The notes below the pieces were generated by a model, which was not told the DNA's origin, did not search any database, and saw nothing but the letters and a program-made list of their open reading frames with translations. This document shows, piece after piece, positions 45,803-56,821 of a DNA stretch of 64,000 nt (positions are counted from its first letter, which is position 1; every line of letters begins with the position of its first letter). Origin of the DNA: Trametes villosa (taxonomy: Eukaryota > Basidiomycota > Agaricomycetes > Polyporales > Polyporaceae); NCBI GenBank assembly GCA_002964805.2, contig PUDQ02000033.1:1550001-1614000 (forward strand). The letters are read 5' to 3'. Made by a program: the position numbers and the translations under genes.

Positions 45803-47870
45803 CTATTTATCGTTGAAGTTCGGACTTAGGCTTATCCACGCTTCCGGTGATGTCCCTCCCATTCCTAGTACTACGATCCCTGCGTTCTCAGCCGCTAGCG
45901 CATATTGCTTGAAGGACGAGACGCCCGCCTTCGAGAACACATCCTGGTCGATTTGCCTGAGACGGAAGCCCACATGCGACCGCAAGGGCCTCTGCCACCC
46001 ACGTGCATGGGATTCCTTCAAAACGCGGATGAGGACCTCGTACTTTTCCGCGGCAGCCGGCAGGACGGGGACCGCCTTCGGGGCTGGACTAGCCGAAGTC
46101 GTCGTAGGTGTAGAGAGCTTCGGCGTAGGAGGTACCGCTGCCGTCTGCGTGAGGTGTGGGAGAGCTGCTACGGTCGGGGCGGTTGTAACAGATATCGGTG
46201 GGGGTATCTGCGATACGATCAACACCGGGGGTATGTCCTGAGGTGCTGGGAGCTTTGCTGGCGGCCCGGGCTCAGCAACGAGTTTGGCAGGTGATCGTAA
46301 AGGCGATGGGGGAGGACATGCGAAGGTAGCGACAGGCACTACTGGAGACGGGGAAGGGATGCTTGGCAGCCTCGATAAGGGTTCTACGGTCGCAGGACGC
46401 ACGATGGGCGGCTCGTATGTTGGGCTTGGAACCACCACGGGCTGGGGTGCCCTCAACGCTGGCACATTGGTAGGAGGCGTGCGTTGTTCCGGAACGTGAT
46501 CTGATGGTGTAGTGATATCTTCGGCCGGCGCGGATTGGTTCGTCGTTGTTGGGTGGGGGACGTCACTCTGCTGTAGATAGGGAGCAGCGTCAGTATCCAC
46601 AGCATCTCGCATGAGGTGTGTATGGTGCAGGTCGTCTTACATTTGCAATAGCAGTAGATATCGGCCCGGGAGAAGGCGACGGCAGAGAAGGCGTCGGGTT
46701 CGCGACGGACGTGTCGAGCTGTTCCGTTCCACCGTTCAGCGCACGGACGGAACATGACGAGCGAGATAGGACGACGAGCCCGTCAGATATCAAAGGGGAA
46801 CGCAGCCGCATGCTCCTCGTACCTGGCCGGGGGTAACAACCTCTCGACTCCTCCGGTCCCGCAACTCCTTGATCACGTCGACGATATCGAATATCGGCTG
46901 CTGGTCCGTCACGACCTCGTCTTCATCGTCCTCGTCGCAGATCACTGACGGAACAGCAGTCTGGCGTGCGACTCCCCGGATAGGCGGGCGGTCACTGGTC
47001 AGGTTTGGAACGTCGGTGTGAGGAGCCCCATCATCCGTGATCGTGGAGGTTGTCCTCATGTGTCGCCCTTGGGAGGGCATCCCGCCAGACGTTCCAGCAC
47101 CCCCTTCCGGGCCAGCCACTGGGGCCGACGCTGCAGCCCTGAATGACGGACGACGGTGCGACTTCTGGATGACCGGCGGCAGCGTTCCCCCGAACGTCGA
47201 GGGGGGACGTCTGGGAGAGCGGTGCAGGATATCATCCGTAGGCGCTGGATAGTACGGTTCAGGCGCTGGGGCCTGAGTGCGCACCGTCGTCCTGCACATA
47301 ATATCCGCCTCCCAGTCCAACACGACTGATGCCTGCGACTTGAGGCTGGCATGGGCTGTGTATGGGGCGACAACGACGACACGGTATCTGCGCAAGCGGA
47401 GCACAGAAACAGCGTAGACGAAGTCGCGGTCCCCCGATATGAGGACGATTGTGGCTGGCGCAGGGTTGTCGATCGCGTATGCGAGCATGTCGACTGGTCC
47501 ATACCTCAGCATTGGCACATATGCACGTCGTCAGCTGGACATACCGATCATCATCTTGTCTGCGACATCTTTCCTCCCGTTGTGTGGGCAGTCGGTAAGT
47601 GAAACCCCACAGGATTGGAGTTCTGAACGTAAACCGATGGTTTTGAGGGACGACTGTTCGGATAGCTCGAGGTACGCTTTGAAGAGCTTGACGCTGCCGT
47701 ACTCGAGCGCAACCCGGCGGATGTTGTTGACGACATCGTAACCAGGCCCGGTACTTGGCGGAGTGCAGTTTTCTGCCCATTGTTCTGTTCATGCGCGCCA
47801 GTCGTCGCCACAAGCAGCACGCACCATAGTCCCAGAAGATGGCGACGTGCTCGTCGAGACAATCTTGCAT
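45803..47870 (-). CDS. NYN-LOTUS putative RNase, copy 3
   Basis: Start 47870 (MQDCLDEHVAIFWDY). The intron GTGCGT...GGCAG gives DYENCTPPSTGPGYDVVNN, then IRRVALEYGSVKLFKAYLEL, SEQSSLKTIGLRSELQSCGV, NGRKDVADKMMI. After the second intron come VDMLAYAIDNPAPATIVLIS and GDRDFVYAVSVLRLRRYRVV. The linker contains RTTSTITDDGAPHTDVPN, an acidic CDEDDEDEVV stretch and IVDVIKELRDRRSREVVTPG; copy 2 has the matching IVDVMEDLQEKMSRGTPAPS. The C-terminal LOTUS domain reads YEVLIRVLKESHARGWQRPL, FSKAGVSSFKQYALAAENAG, VVLGMGGTSPEAWISLSPNF, stop at 45803. All NYN acidic residues are present. It is in the same order and strand as copy 2, so a tandem duplicate. Confidence 0.85.
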
Positions 47871-48400
47871 CCTGGTTGTCTCACTGCGCGGAACGAGATG
47901 GTGGTCAGGAGTAGAACGGTTTGATGCTCACGGTTTGACTCATGGCAGTAGGGTCGGCTTCTGCTGTCAAGGAGCACTAACGGGCGGTACGCCGGTGCCA
48001 GCCAAATACGGGGGTAAACTCTGCTCTTTGGCGAACCCCAGGTTGTTGCGATACGTCGATTCTTCAGGGAGTACCCACCGCAACAGATGCTTCACCTACG
48101 AGGGCCTCAAGAGAAGAACGCGTATGATAGGCGGCGCATACACAGACTGGTAAAGAGGAAGCAGGGAGAGAGCGCGAAGTGCGTCGGACTCGGAGGACTG
48201 GTGCCTCGCTAAGATAAGATTAGATGAAGCAGGACGCGGTGCCACGTCCGGACACCGATCGTTCTCACTCGCGCGCGCTGCGCTGCGGGGTACTCTGACC
48301 TTACCACGTACACCGTCTTCTCCCCTCACAGACCTCACCGACGTGCCGCGCACTCCTTGGGGCGACATACATCTCTGGGGTGCTCCGGAAGTCTCTCGAT
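47871..48400. other. divergent intergenic region
   Basis: 530 bp between the NYN copy 3 start (-) and the glucosidase I start (+). It holds the second copy of GATAAGATTAGATG near 48211. No TATA box is obvious on either side. Confidence 0.4.
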
Positions 48401-51400
48401 ATGAGACTGCTATGGCTACTGCTGCCTCTGGCGCCCTCCGTCTTCTCAAAACCGACCAATGATTCGGAATCGTTGGTATGGGGCGCGTACCGTCCGAATC
48501 TCTACTTCGGGTTGCGTCCACGGATACCCCAGTCAGTGATGACAGGGCTAGCGTGGTTTGGCACGCAGGACTTCCAGTCTATCACGCGTGAGTCCATCGT
48601 ACCTACGCGCTCAGTGTGCGACGGTGCTAAGGCAGAAGCCGTGCAGGGATCCGCCACGCGTGCGACCAGGGAGACGGTCTCGACGGATACTCCTGGACTG
48701 AGTATGACGCGCGCGAAGGAGGAGAACAGGTCATCAAGGACGGCGTGAACAATGTCAAGATTACGACACAGTTCCTCAAGGTACCAGGCGGAGAGCATGG
48801 CGGCAGCTGGGCAGCTAGGATTAAGGGAGAGCCTATTAACCCTGGTGAGTGCGTGCGCTCCCGAGTAATCATGGTGGCAGCTTACGCTGCTGTATAGCAC
48901 TTCCATCCCGCATTTCCCCGGTATTCTACGTTGGTCTGGAGGGCCTGGGTGGGATTGACATGGAAACCGAGGAAGACGAGAATGTCTGTCATCCCCCGCC
49001 CTCGCATAACCTATTGCTTAATCTTTCCTTCAGGGAATCAAGGGCTCCGTCAGCTTCGCTGGCTCTACACCCGAGTTGGACGACTTCACCATCCGCATCG
49101 CTGAGGGTGAGTGAACGCAGAGCCGTACACTTGGTACCCCTCCTCAGAAGGCTCAGCATAGGTCCCCATAACACCCTAATTACCGAGGGCCCTCACGCGA
49201 ACGAGTTCGCGCACAAACTCGGCAGGACGCACTACTTGGGTGCTCGTGTGCCCGCTGGTTCCGTGTGGCAAGCGAAAGGTTCGGAGGCCGCTCTGCCTGA
49301 AGGTACTACTGACGGCTTAACATGCGATGCTCCTCTCTAGAGGTAATACAGGGGGCCATTGTACGTTCCGCGCAAGAAGCCGCCACTCCCTACAAGGAAT
49401 CAGGCCAAGGCTTCCCAGATCCGGCATTCATTTTGCAACTACCTGACGAAGTATACACCGGGAGCAACCTTTACGCCGTGCAGAAGCACTATGACGGGCC
49501 TTTCCAGTTTGATGTCTTCTTCGAAAGCGCTAGCGCGAAGCAGAAGCTCACTTGTACGTCTCAGAAGAGCATTGTGCGTGGGCCCTAGGCTAATGCGCCC
49601 TTCCAGCTGCCGTCTTGGACGAGAGCCTCTCTACGCTCTCCTCCGCATACAACGACCGCTTCGATGCCGTGTTCCCGATTTCCTCAACATACGAGACGTC
49701 TGACCCGGAGTCTCTGAGAACCTTCTCCAAAGCTATCACTTCCAACCTGATTGGAGGGATTGGGTACTTCTACGGCCCATCTATCGTGGATAGGTCGTTT
49801 GCCTACGAATGGGACCAGGACGAGGATAGCGACGATGCGGGCGAGAAGACGGGCCCAACTTTGGCCCCGGCGAGAGCCCTGTTAACCGCGACTCCGAGCA
49901 GGAGTTTCTTCCCCCGTGGATTCTACTGGTACGTTGACGCGCTAGTCTCTGCGGTTCCCCCTAACTATCCGTCTCTAGGGACGAAGGATTCCATCTCCTT
50001 CACATTGGCGAGTGGGACAACGATCTGAGGTAGGACTCGTATACAGAGTACTCTTAGCGTGACTTACAAAAAGCGGTTTAGCCTCGAGATTCTCAAGGAC
50101 TGGATCAACCTCATCGACGAAGACGGCTGGGTCGCGCGCGAGCAGATTCTCGGCGAGGAAGCCCGCAGCAGAGTCCCGAAGGAGTTCCAGACGCAAGTCC
50201 CCACCTACGCCAACCCGCCCACGCTCACCATGGCCGTCACCGCGTTCATCAACCGCCTGCGCGCGCAGAAAGGCCCGAGTGAGCAGGACCTCGGGCTCGA
50301 CTTCGGCGTCGGCTCGCAGGTCCCGCTCGCGTCCGGTTCCGCGCCCGCAGGGGGCCCGGGGCGGCGGTTCCTCGACGAGCCCGAGCTCGCGCTCGAGTAC
50401 CTGCGCTCGATCTACGCGCCGCTCAAGCGCCACTACGAGTGGTTCCGGCGCACGCAGCGCGGGCAGATCAAGCAGTACGGGCGCAAGGCGCGCTCGCGCA
50501 CGGAGGCGTTCCGCTGGCGCGGCCGCTCTGCGCAGCACGTATTGACGAGCGGGATGGACGACTACCCGCGCGGGCCGCCGAGCGCGGGCGAGCTGCATCT
50601 CGACCTCATCTCGTGGATGGCGTTCTTCGCGCAGACGATGCGCGATATCGCTGAGTTTGTGGGCGAGACGGACGATGCGGTCGCGTTCGAGGAGATCGCG
50701 AAGGCGACGATTGAGAACATCGACGGTGAGTCGTAGCGCGTTAGGTTGATGTTGTCGCTTACGCCTGTCTCGCAGACCTCCACTGGAACGAGGAGAACCA
50801 GATGTACTGCGACGTCGGCGTCAACGACGAAGGTCCGTCCCTGTTCCCTTTCTCCTACGCTTCTTTCTCAATTAACCAACGCCCCGCGCGCATACAGACG
50901 AATCCTACCACGTCTGCCACAAGGGCTACCTCTCGCTCTTCCCCTTCCTGCTCTCGCTCCTGCCCGCAGACTCGCCGCACCTCGGCGCGATCCTCGACCT
51001 GCTCCGCGACCCCGCGCAGCTCTGGTCGCCGTACGGGCTCCGCAGCCTCTCCGCGGCGCACCCCGAGTTCGGGCAGGGCGAGAACTACTGGAAGGGCCCG
51101 ATCTGGATCCAGATGAACTACCTCGCGCTCAGCGCGCTGCACAAGGTGCGTCCCAAGTCCGCGTCGGGGCGCGAGGAAGTGAGGACGGGAGGACGGGAGG
51201 ACGTGCGCTGACGTCGTTTTTGTGTGGGTTGTGCGGCAGACGTATGCGGCGCAGGAGGGCCCGTACCAGGCGCGCGCGAAGGAGATCTACGCGGAGCTGC
51301 GCAGGAACGTCGTCGAGAACGTGCACAAGGTGCGCCTCCCTCCCTATTCTCCTTCCTCACGCCTCGTTGACACGCTCCCTCTCCCCGCACAGGAATACGT

Positions 51401-51649
51401 CCGCACGGGCTACGTGTGGGAGCAGTACGACCCGCTCTCGGGCGAGGGCCGCAGGAGGTGCGTCCCACTCCGTCTCCGTCTCTTTCATTCCGTTTTCCAG
51501 TGCTGACCAGTGCACGCAGCCACCCCTTCACCGGCTGGACGTCGCTCGTCACGCTCAGTAAGTGCCCCCCCTGCTTGCTTGTTTGCTTACAGTGCGCGCG
51601 CCCGTGCTGACCGCTACGCCCCACAGTCATATCCGAGAAGTACTATTAA
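48401..51649 (+). CDS. CWH41: mannosyl-oligosaccharide glucosidase (processing alpha-glucosidase I, GH63)
   Basis: ER enzyme that trims the outermost glucose from Glc3Man9GlcNAc2 on new N-glycoproteins. Start 48401 (MRLLWLLLPLAPSVFSKP) gives a signal peptide or anchor. Exons then read SLVWGAYRPNLYFGLRPRIP, GLAWFGTQDFQSITRIRHAC, DGYSWTEYDAREGGEQVIKD, FPRGFYWDEGFHLLHI, GEWDNDL, SLEILKDWINLIDEDGWVAR and EQILGEEARSRVPKEFQTQ. Near the end come YRTPHxx-free LHWNEENQMYCDVGVND, GYLSLFPFLLSLLPADSPHL, GENYWKGPIWIQMNYLALSA, YVRTGYVWEQYDPLSGEGR, HPFTGWTSLV and VISEKYY with TAA at 51647-51649. The FYWDEGFH and GEWDNDL motifs belong to the catalytic (alpha/alpha)6 domain. Introns GTGAGT...TGCAG (before IRHAC) and GTACGT...TCTAG (inside FYW|DEGF) were checked. 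The gene appears complete, about 800 residues. Confidence 0.92.
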
Positions 51650-52216
51650 TGGCCGCGGCTACCGTAGTGCTTGTGCCGCTGACGATGACGATGACGATGC
51701 CCGAGAGGGCCCGGGACGGTGTTGTGTCCGCGGGCGCGTTAATTTATTGTTCGTGTCGATCGACCGTCGGCGCTCAGCGTCAGAGCGTCGTGGGCGGACG
51801 AATGCGTGCTTACAAGGAGTCTACATGTGCGAAGATGCAAGAAGGGTGGACGAGGACGGCGCAGCCGAGGATGTGTGTGTGAGCGCGGACGTGCGCACTA
51901 GCAGCCGTGTGCTATGTGGGGGACATGGGGGATTCAGAGAGACTAGAGCAGAACGTGCGAAGAAAGCATGGACAGTCGTGAAGGGTATGAGTGCGGAGGG
52001 AACGTGCGGATGTTGACTACTGGATGCGAATGCTGCAGGTATGTCGTGAAGTGGAGGCACGCGGGACGCACTAGGTCTGGCACGTATGCAAGCGGCGAGA
52101 TCTAGCTAGAGGTGTACATCCAGCGGGTGTGAGGTAAAGAGTGTAGTAAGGGAGATCCATCCATCCAAGGAGTCGACGTGACGCAGACGAGAACGGAACC
52201 GCGCGAGAGAAGAAGC
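51650..52216. other. convergent intergenic region
   Basis: 567 bp between two convergent stop codons. Frames on both strands are open but overlap each other and look random. No gene seen. Confidence 0.5.
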
Positions 52217-53674
52217 TCACGCTGTGCTCATGATCTCGTCTGGGTCGAAGTGCAGGGAGTCGAAGTGTAGTGAGTCCAGGCGCATCTCCAGATCCTCCTC
52301 CGGAGATATCGCGCCCACGGTCCGTTGCGAGCTGTACGATGGTCGTGAGGACATCTGCGGATGGTCGGAGAATGATACGCTCGAGGCGCGCGAGGAAGCT
52401 GTGGAGAGTATTGCGGTGGAGTCCATAGAGAGCGGGCGGGATGGCGCGGGCGAGAAGAGGTCCTCCTCGACGTCCGGCGGCGGTGGCACATCGGCCTGTG
52501 TTCAAGGTTAAGGTCAGATCATCAAGAGAACCGTCAGTTTTCAGAAACTTACGGTGTCTGGTGGAGGATTTGACGGCGTGGTGCTCTTCGAGAACAGCTT
52601 CTGGAGCTCAAGGACAGACAGGCGACGGCGGAACGACTTGCGTTTTGACAGGGTTGGTTTGGAGTCGTCGTCGTTTCCACCAGGACTCAGTGACCGTGTT
52701 GGTGTCGCCATGCAGTCCTCCAGGGACGGCGAGGGTTGTAGTCGCTTGGAATGTGAACCTGAGATGCTTGTTGGTGACATGGGCCTCGCGGGGTTCACGG
52801 AGGGTTCATAAGAAGACGCGGTAGGCGATAATGGTTGGTCGAGCACTATAGGCGAAGCCGGCGTGCTACCGCTCTGGTTCTCCTTGTGGTTCTCCTTGAA
52901 CGCGAACATCTGCGAGAGCGTCATCGACCGCCGCCTGCTCACCGTCGGGGATGTCGCTCTTGCCGGGCTCGTCGCCTCCTCCTGGTACGAACCGCCGCGC
53001 ACAGGCAGTGTGCCTGCGTGCGGCAAGGGAGGTTTCGCAAGGGGCTTCGGCTCGCTCACGGTCGCGCGGCGCGCGTTCTTTCCACCCCCGGCGACGTTCT
53101 TGATAGAGCGCAGAGCCTGCGACGCCCGCGCGCGGAACGTGCTCGACTTCTTGAGCTTCACCGCGCGGTCGCCGACGTCGGCCATGCCCTCGTTCCGACG
53201 GACCTTCACGACCTCGACGATCTCTTCGTCGTCGTACGTGCGGTGCCGTGTCCCGCGACTCCGGCTCCGGATGTCCGTCTGGCCGTCCTCCATCGCGAGG
53301 TCGATGTCGTTCAGGCGGGGGAGCGTCATGCTCCTGCCACCGCCCGCGCCGCGGTGGGGCATGACGATCGTCTCCTGGGAGGTGTTCGAGTGGTGGCGGG
53401 TAAACGAGGGCGCGCGGTTGTCGATCTGCTGGTGCAGGCCGAGCGCGACGTCGAGCGCGTCGACGTCCGGGGCGGTGGCGAATCCGTGCGCAGCCGCGGC
53501 CGCCGCGTCGAAGTAGCACCACGGCGGATTGTCCTCTTGCTCCTCCTCTGGGGGGATGACGAACACGTCGGGCACGGCCTGGTGCATGGTGAAGTCCTGC
53601 GAGGGCGGCGGGGTGGAGAGGGCGGAGAGGAAAGAGTCGGAGGGCGGGGCGGGGAGAACGAGGGTGGATGCCAT
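52217..53674 (-). CDS. disordered basidiomycete hypothetical protein
   Basis: Two exons. The first runs from MASTLVLPAPPSDSFLSAL at 53674 to NPPPDT. The intron (about 52496-52552, GTAAGT...AACACAG) leads to ADVPPPPDVEEDLFSPAPSR, and the gene ends FDPDEIMSTA at 52217. About 470 residues, mostly low complexity. Short conserved-looking islands are DNPPWCYFDAAAAAAHGFAT, GGGRSMTLPRLNDIDLAMED, DRAVKLKKSSTFRARASQAL, VSRRRSMTLSQMFAFKENHK and LSKRKSFRRRLSVLELQKLF. The repeated RRxS[MLV] sites look like basophilic-kinase targets. No domain recognised; a signalling or polarity scaffold would be a guess. Start context and composition support a real gene. The opposite strand has a 429-codon frame that I treat as a GC artefact. 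Confidence 0.7.
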
Positions 53675-54272
53675 GGCGTGGCGGGCGTTGGGGGAAGGAA
53701 GGGAAGGAGCAGGCGAGGAAGCTGGGGCCTGCGCGAGCTGGCGAAAGGAGGAGAGACGAGGAAGGGACTAGTGTGCGACGCTTGGTGCTCGCCCGGTTGG
53801 GAGAGGGTCCAGTCGAACTTCCACCGCCACGCCCCGACGCGTACAGCGCCCGCAAACGTGACCGCGCGACCCGCCGGCGTCTTGAGTCCGAGTCCCTCCC
53901 GGCTCCCAAACTCACCCAGTACCTTTAAAGCCCGTGGACTAGAGGGTAACGGGAAATATTGTCGTACTAATACTGAAGTACTGACGGTGCAGACTAAGAT
54001 GTTAGATTATCCCGACATAAGGGGGCGGACCTCGACTGACCCCGGATGTGGGATATACGAAAACAGCATCCCAGAGACGGGTAGTAAGCCTTCCAGATGT
54101 CCCGAAACTCGGCCAAGATGCTAGTAGAGGGTCACACAAACCTTGGAATAACGCGGCTTTGATGAATCAAAGAAAGGATTTCTCCGTTCACCAAGAGAAG
54201 CAACTGAGTAATATCGTTTGAAATGCAGAACAAGTACAGTCGTCTATTCCGTAACATCGTAAGAGCTCATAA
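53675..54272. other. intergenic, no supported gene
   Basis: 598 bp between the start of the disordered-protein gene and the stop of the MFS gene. It contains the probable promoter of the former (TTTAAAG near 53923) and an AT-rich part, 54120-54260. No gene. Confidence 0.45.
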
Positions 54273-56398
54273 CTAATCTACGACCTTTTCCGAGGCAACC
54301 ATCCCACCCTTCTTCTCGACTATCTCCTGCGCCTTAGCAGGAGCCGCCGCGATCGCCGCCAATGCCTCGTCGTGCAGCGCATACTTTGACTTGCTCCGCA
54401 CCCACGACCCATACCGCTACCACCCAAATCACACCGTCAGCAAACAACGCACACCCCTCTACACCACAGCAAAAAGAAACGCACATAGAAGAGAAACGGG
54501 ACGGGCGTGCACGCGAGCGCGAGGAACGCGAACACGCTGCACGCCCACGCGTCGCCGAGGTTCCCGTACAGCGCGGGGCTGATCAGCGGGAACACGAACG
54601 CGACGACGGAGCGCGTCACGACCGTGGACGCGATCGCGCTCGCGCAGTAGATCGAGTACGTGTCCATGAGGTACTGCGTGAGGCCCTGCATGATCAGCGC
54701 GCAGGACATCCCGAACGGCGTCCCTGCGAGCACGGGCACGATCCAGTGTACGGGTGGGTCGCTCGTCCTGCGGCGGGAGGAGCGCGTCAGACGAAGTGAG
54801 AGGGGTGTAAATGGGAGGGCGTACCAGGCAAACCAGAACAGGCTGATGGGGAGGAGCACCCCTCCCAGCATCGGCAAATATAATCTCCTGGTAAACAGGT
54901 GGCGAGTGAGTGTGTCCCCGTACGAGGCGATCGGCTCCGCTCACCCTTCAGGTACTGTCCGGCCCTCATTGCGGTCCATCACTCTCCAATACAGCCTGTT
55001 CTGCACGGGGGCGAGTGACAGGCCGATGAGGCAGCCCAAGCCGATGCCGAGGAACGCCAGGCCACCCTCTCCGGCGGAGAAGTGCCGATGCCGCTGAAAG
55101 ACGATCGGATACGCGGCGAAGAACGCGTACAGCGTCGCGTACGCGATCGCGATGTAGATGGCGAAGAGGAGCACGATGGGCTCCGTGGCCAAGAAGTCTA
55201 CCGCAAGAGATCCGTGAGTGCCTGCACAGCAAAGCTAGCGGTAAACCAAGGGACAGACGTACAAAACGGGCGTCCCATGTCCCTCCGCAGAATGTGGCTG
55301 ATGGACTGCGAGCGTCCGACGTCGTGCTTCGATATATAAGTGACCGCCCCTCCGGACGCTTTCGTCAGCCGCCGCGCCCTCCGTCGCAGAAGCACGGGCG
55401 CGAACGTTTCGGGCGTGACGAGCAGGCACGCGAGCGCGTTCATCGCGGACACGATGAACATGATCCAAAATGCGAAGCGCCACCCAAGGCGCGTCTCCGA
55501 TATCCAGCCGCCCACGATAGGTCCTAGCACTGTATGGAGGAACGACACCGCGCAAGTCAAATTCACGTCGCTCATGCAGTGGTGCGGGCGGACTTACCGG
55601 GTCCCATCCATGGCGCGGTGCCGTAGAGCGAAGACGCGATGCCGCGTTCGCGCGGGATCCACATGTCGCTCAGCGCACCGCCGGCATTTGTGAGTGCTGC
55701 AACATGACGCAGTGGGTCAGATGGGAGGGCACGTCTTTGTACGTGAGGACAGCTTACGCGCGGAGCCAAAAATCCCCGCGAGGGCACGAGTTACCAGGAT
55801 CGCGGCCGCACTATGTCCGAGCGCACCTCCGAGATGGAAAAGCGTGAATATGCTGCCTGTTACTACGAAGACTATCCGCTACAAGGAGTTCAGCATAATG
55901 CGCACTCAAACCGATCCATGCCACGGTCGACGTACCCGTCCGTATAGCTCCCCTAATGGAGCAAACACGAGAGGCCTACCAAGTAATCAATATCCCCGCA
56001 CATACAGCCCAAATACAAAGATGGACCGACCCGAGCCCGAACCCAAGAACGTAGAGCGACACGCCGAGAATGCCGATGACCTGCGGGATGTGCAGCTCGC
56101 GGTCCATGGACGCCAAGCCGCCCGAGTAGCAGCTGCTGCAGAACGCGACGGAGAAGGTGGCCATCGCGAGCTGGAATGTGATCGCCCACTTGCGCGCCTT
56201 CGGCCAGTTGAACGGGTTTTCGGGGTCGCCGCGGTCCCAGTCGACGACGTATGGGTCCGCGTGGGTCCCCGCGCCCGGGTATTTCTTCACGTCCGGGGCG
56301 TGATTGCAGTCGGAGCTTGGCGGGCAGGGCGCGTGGCTGCCGCCGCCGCCGGCCTCCTCGTCGGTGCCTGCTGCGTGCAGCGTCGTCTGCTGCGACAT
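54273..56398 (-). CDS. MFS transporter, DHA1 (multidrug/polyamine) type
   Basis: Proton-coupled efflux-type permease of the plasma membrane. Start taken at 56398 (MSQQTTLHAAGTDEEA); a Met six codons upstream (56416) is possible. The cytosolic N-terminus ends with the DHA1-type DPENPFNWPKARKWAITFQL, then MATFSVAFCSSCYSGGL. Later exons read VIGILGVSLYVLGFGLG, LGHSAAAILVTRALAGIFG, TNAGGALSDMWIPRERGIA, GPIVGGWISETRLGWRFAFW, PETFAPVLLRRRARRL, IVLLFAIYIAIAYATLYAFF, FLGIGLGCLIGLSLAP, WIVPVLAGTPFGMSCALIMQ, YLMDTYSIYCASAIASTVVT, GDAWACSVFAFLALACTPVP. The tail ends GGMVASEKVVD, TAG at 54273-54275. This is the usual 12-segment layout with motif C (GPIVGGW) and the PETxxPxLLRRRA loop. Substrate unknown. 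Confidence 0.88.
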
Positions 56399-56587
56399 CG
56401 GAACTGTCAGTGTCATGGCCTGCGCGCGTCCGCCCAGTCAGTGTCTGTGTGCGCGTCTTCAACTCCGCGTGTGAGCGCTGCCGCAGTCGTAAATGACGTC
56501 CTAGCAGTGGCACGGCAATCCGACGGAGACGAGGCCAGGTCGAGCACGGCCGCAGGACACGACCCGGGACGGAAAGTAGTCCTCGGG

Positions 56588-56595
56588 GTATATAT
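56588..56595 (-). promoter_or_regulatory. TATA box of the MFS gene
   Basis: TATATATA (minus strand, within CGACTATATATACCCC) about 190 nt before the start codon of the MFS gene. Confidence 0.5.
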
Positions 56596-56821
56596 AGTCG
56601 TGTTGGTGAGACATAAAAGGGACGACGGCCGGCAGGAGGGAGAGCGTTCGGCATGGTGGGAGAGCGTGTGCCGGACAAGCCGAAGGCGGCCTCCAGCCTG
56701 AGGATCTCATGATTGCCAGCGCAAATGAAGCGCAGTGTTCCGTTCGTACAGCGCTGCCGCAGGCGGGATTGGCCCAGCTGATGTCGAGATAGCGAAAGAG
56801 CGAATGCTTGCTAATCCAGAG

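Noticed and set aside
52835..54124. 429-codon + strand open frame over the disordered-protein gene
   Set aside because: Arg/Val/Gly-rich reading with no conserved blocks; the minus-strand gene explains the region with a proper intron and stop.
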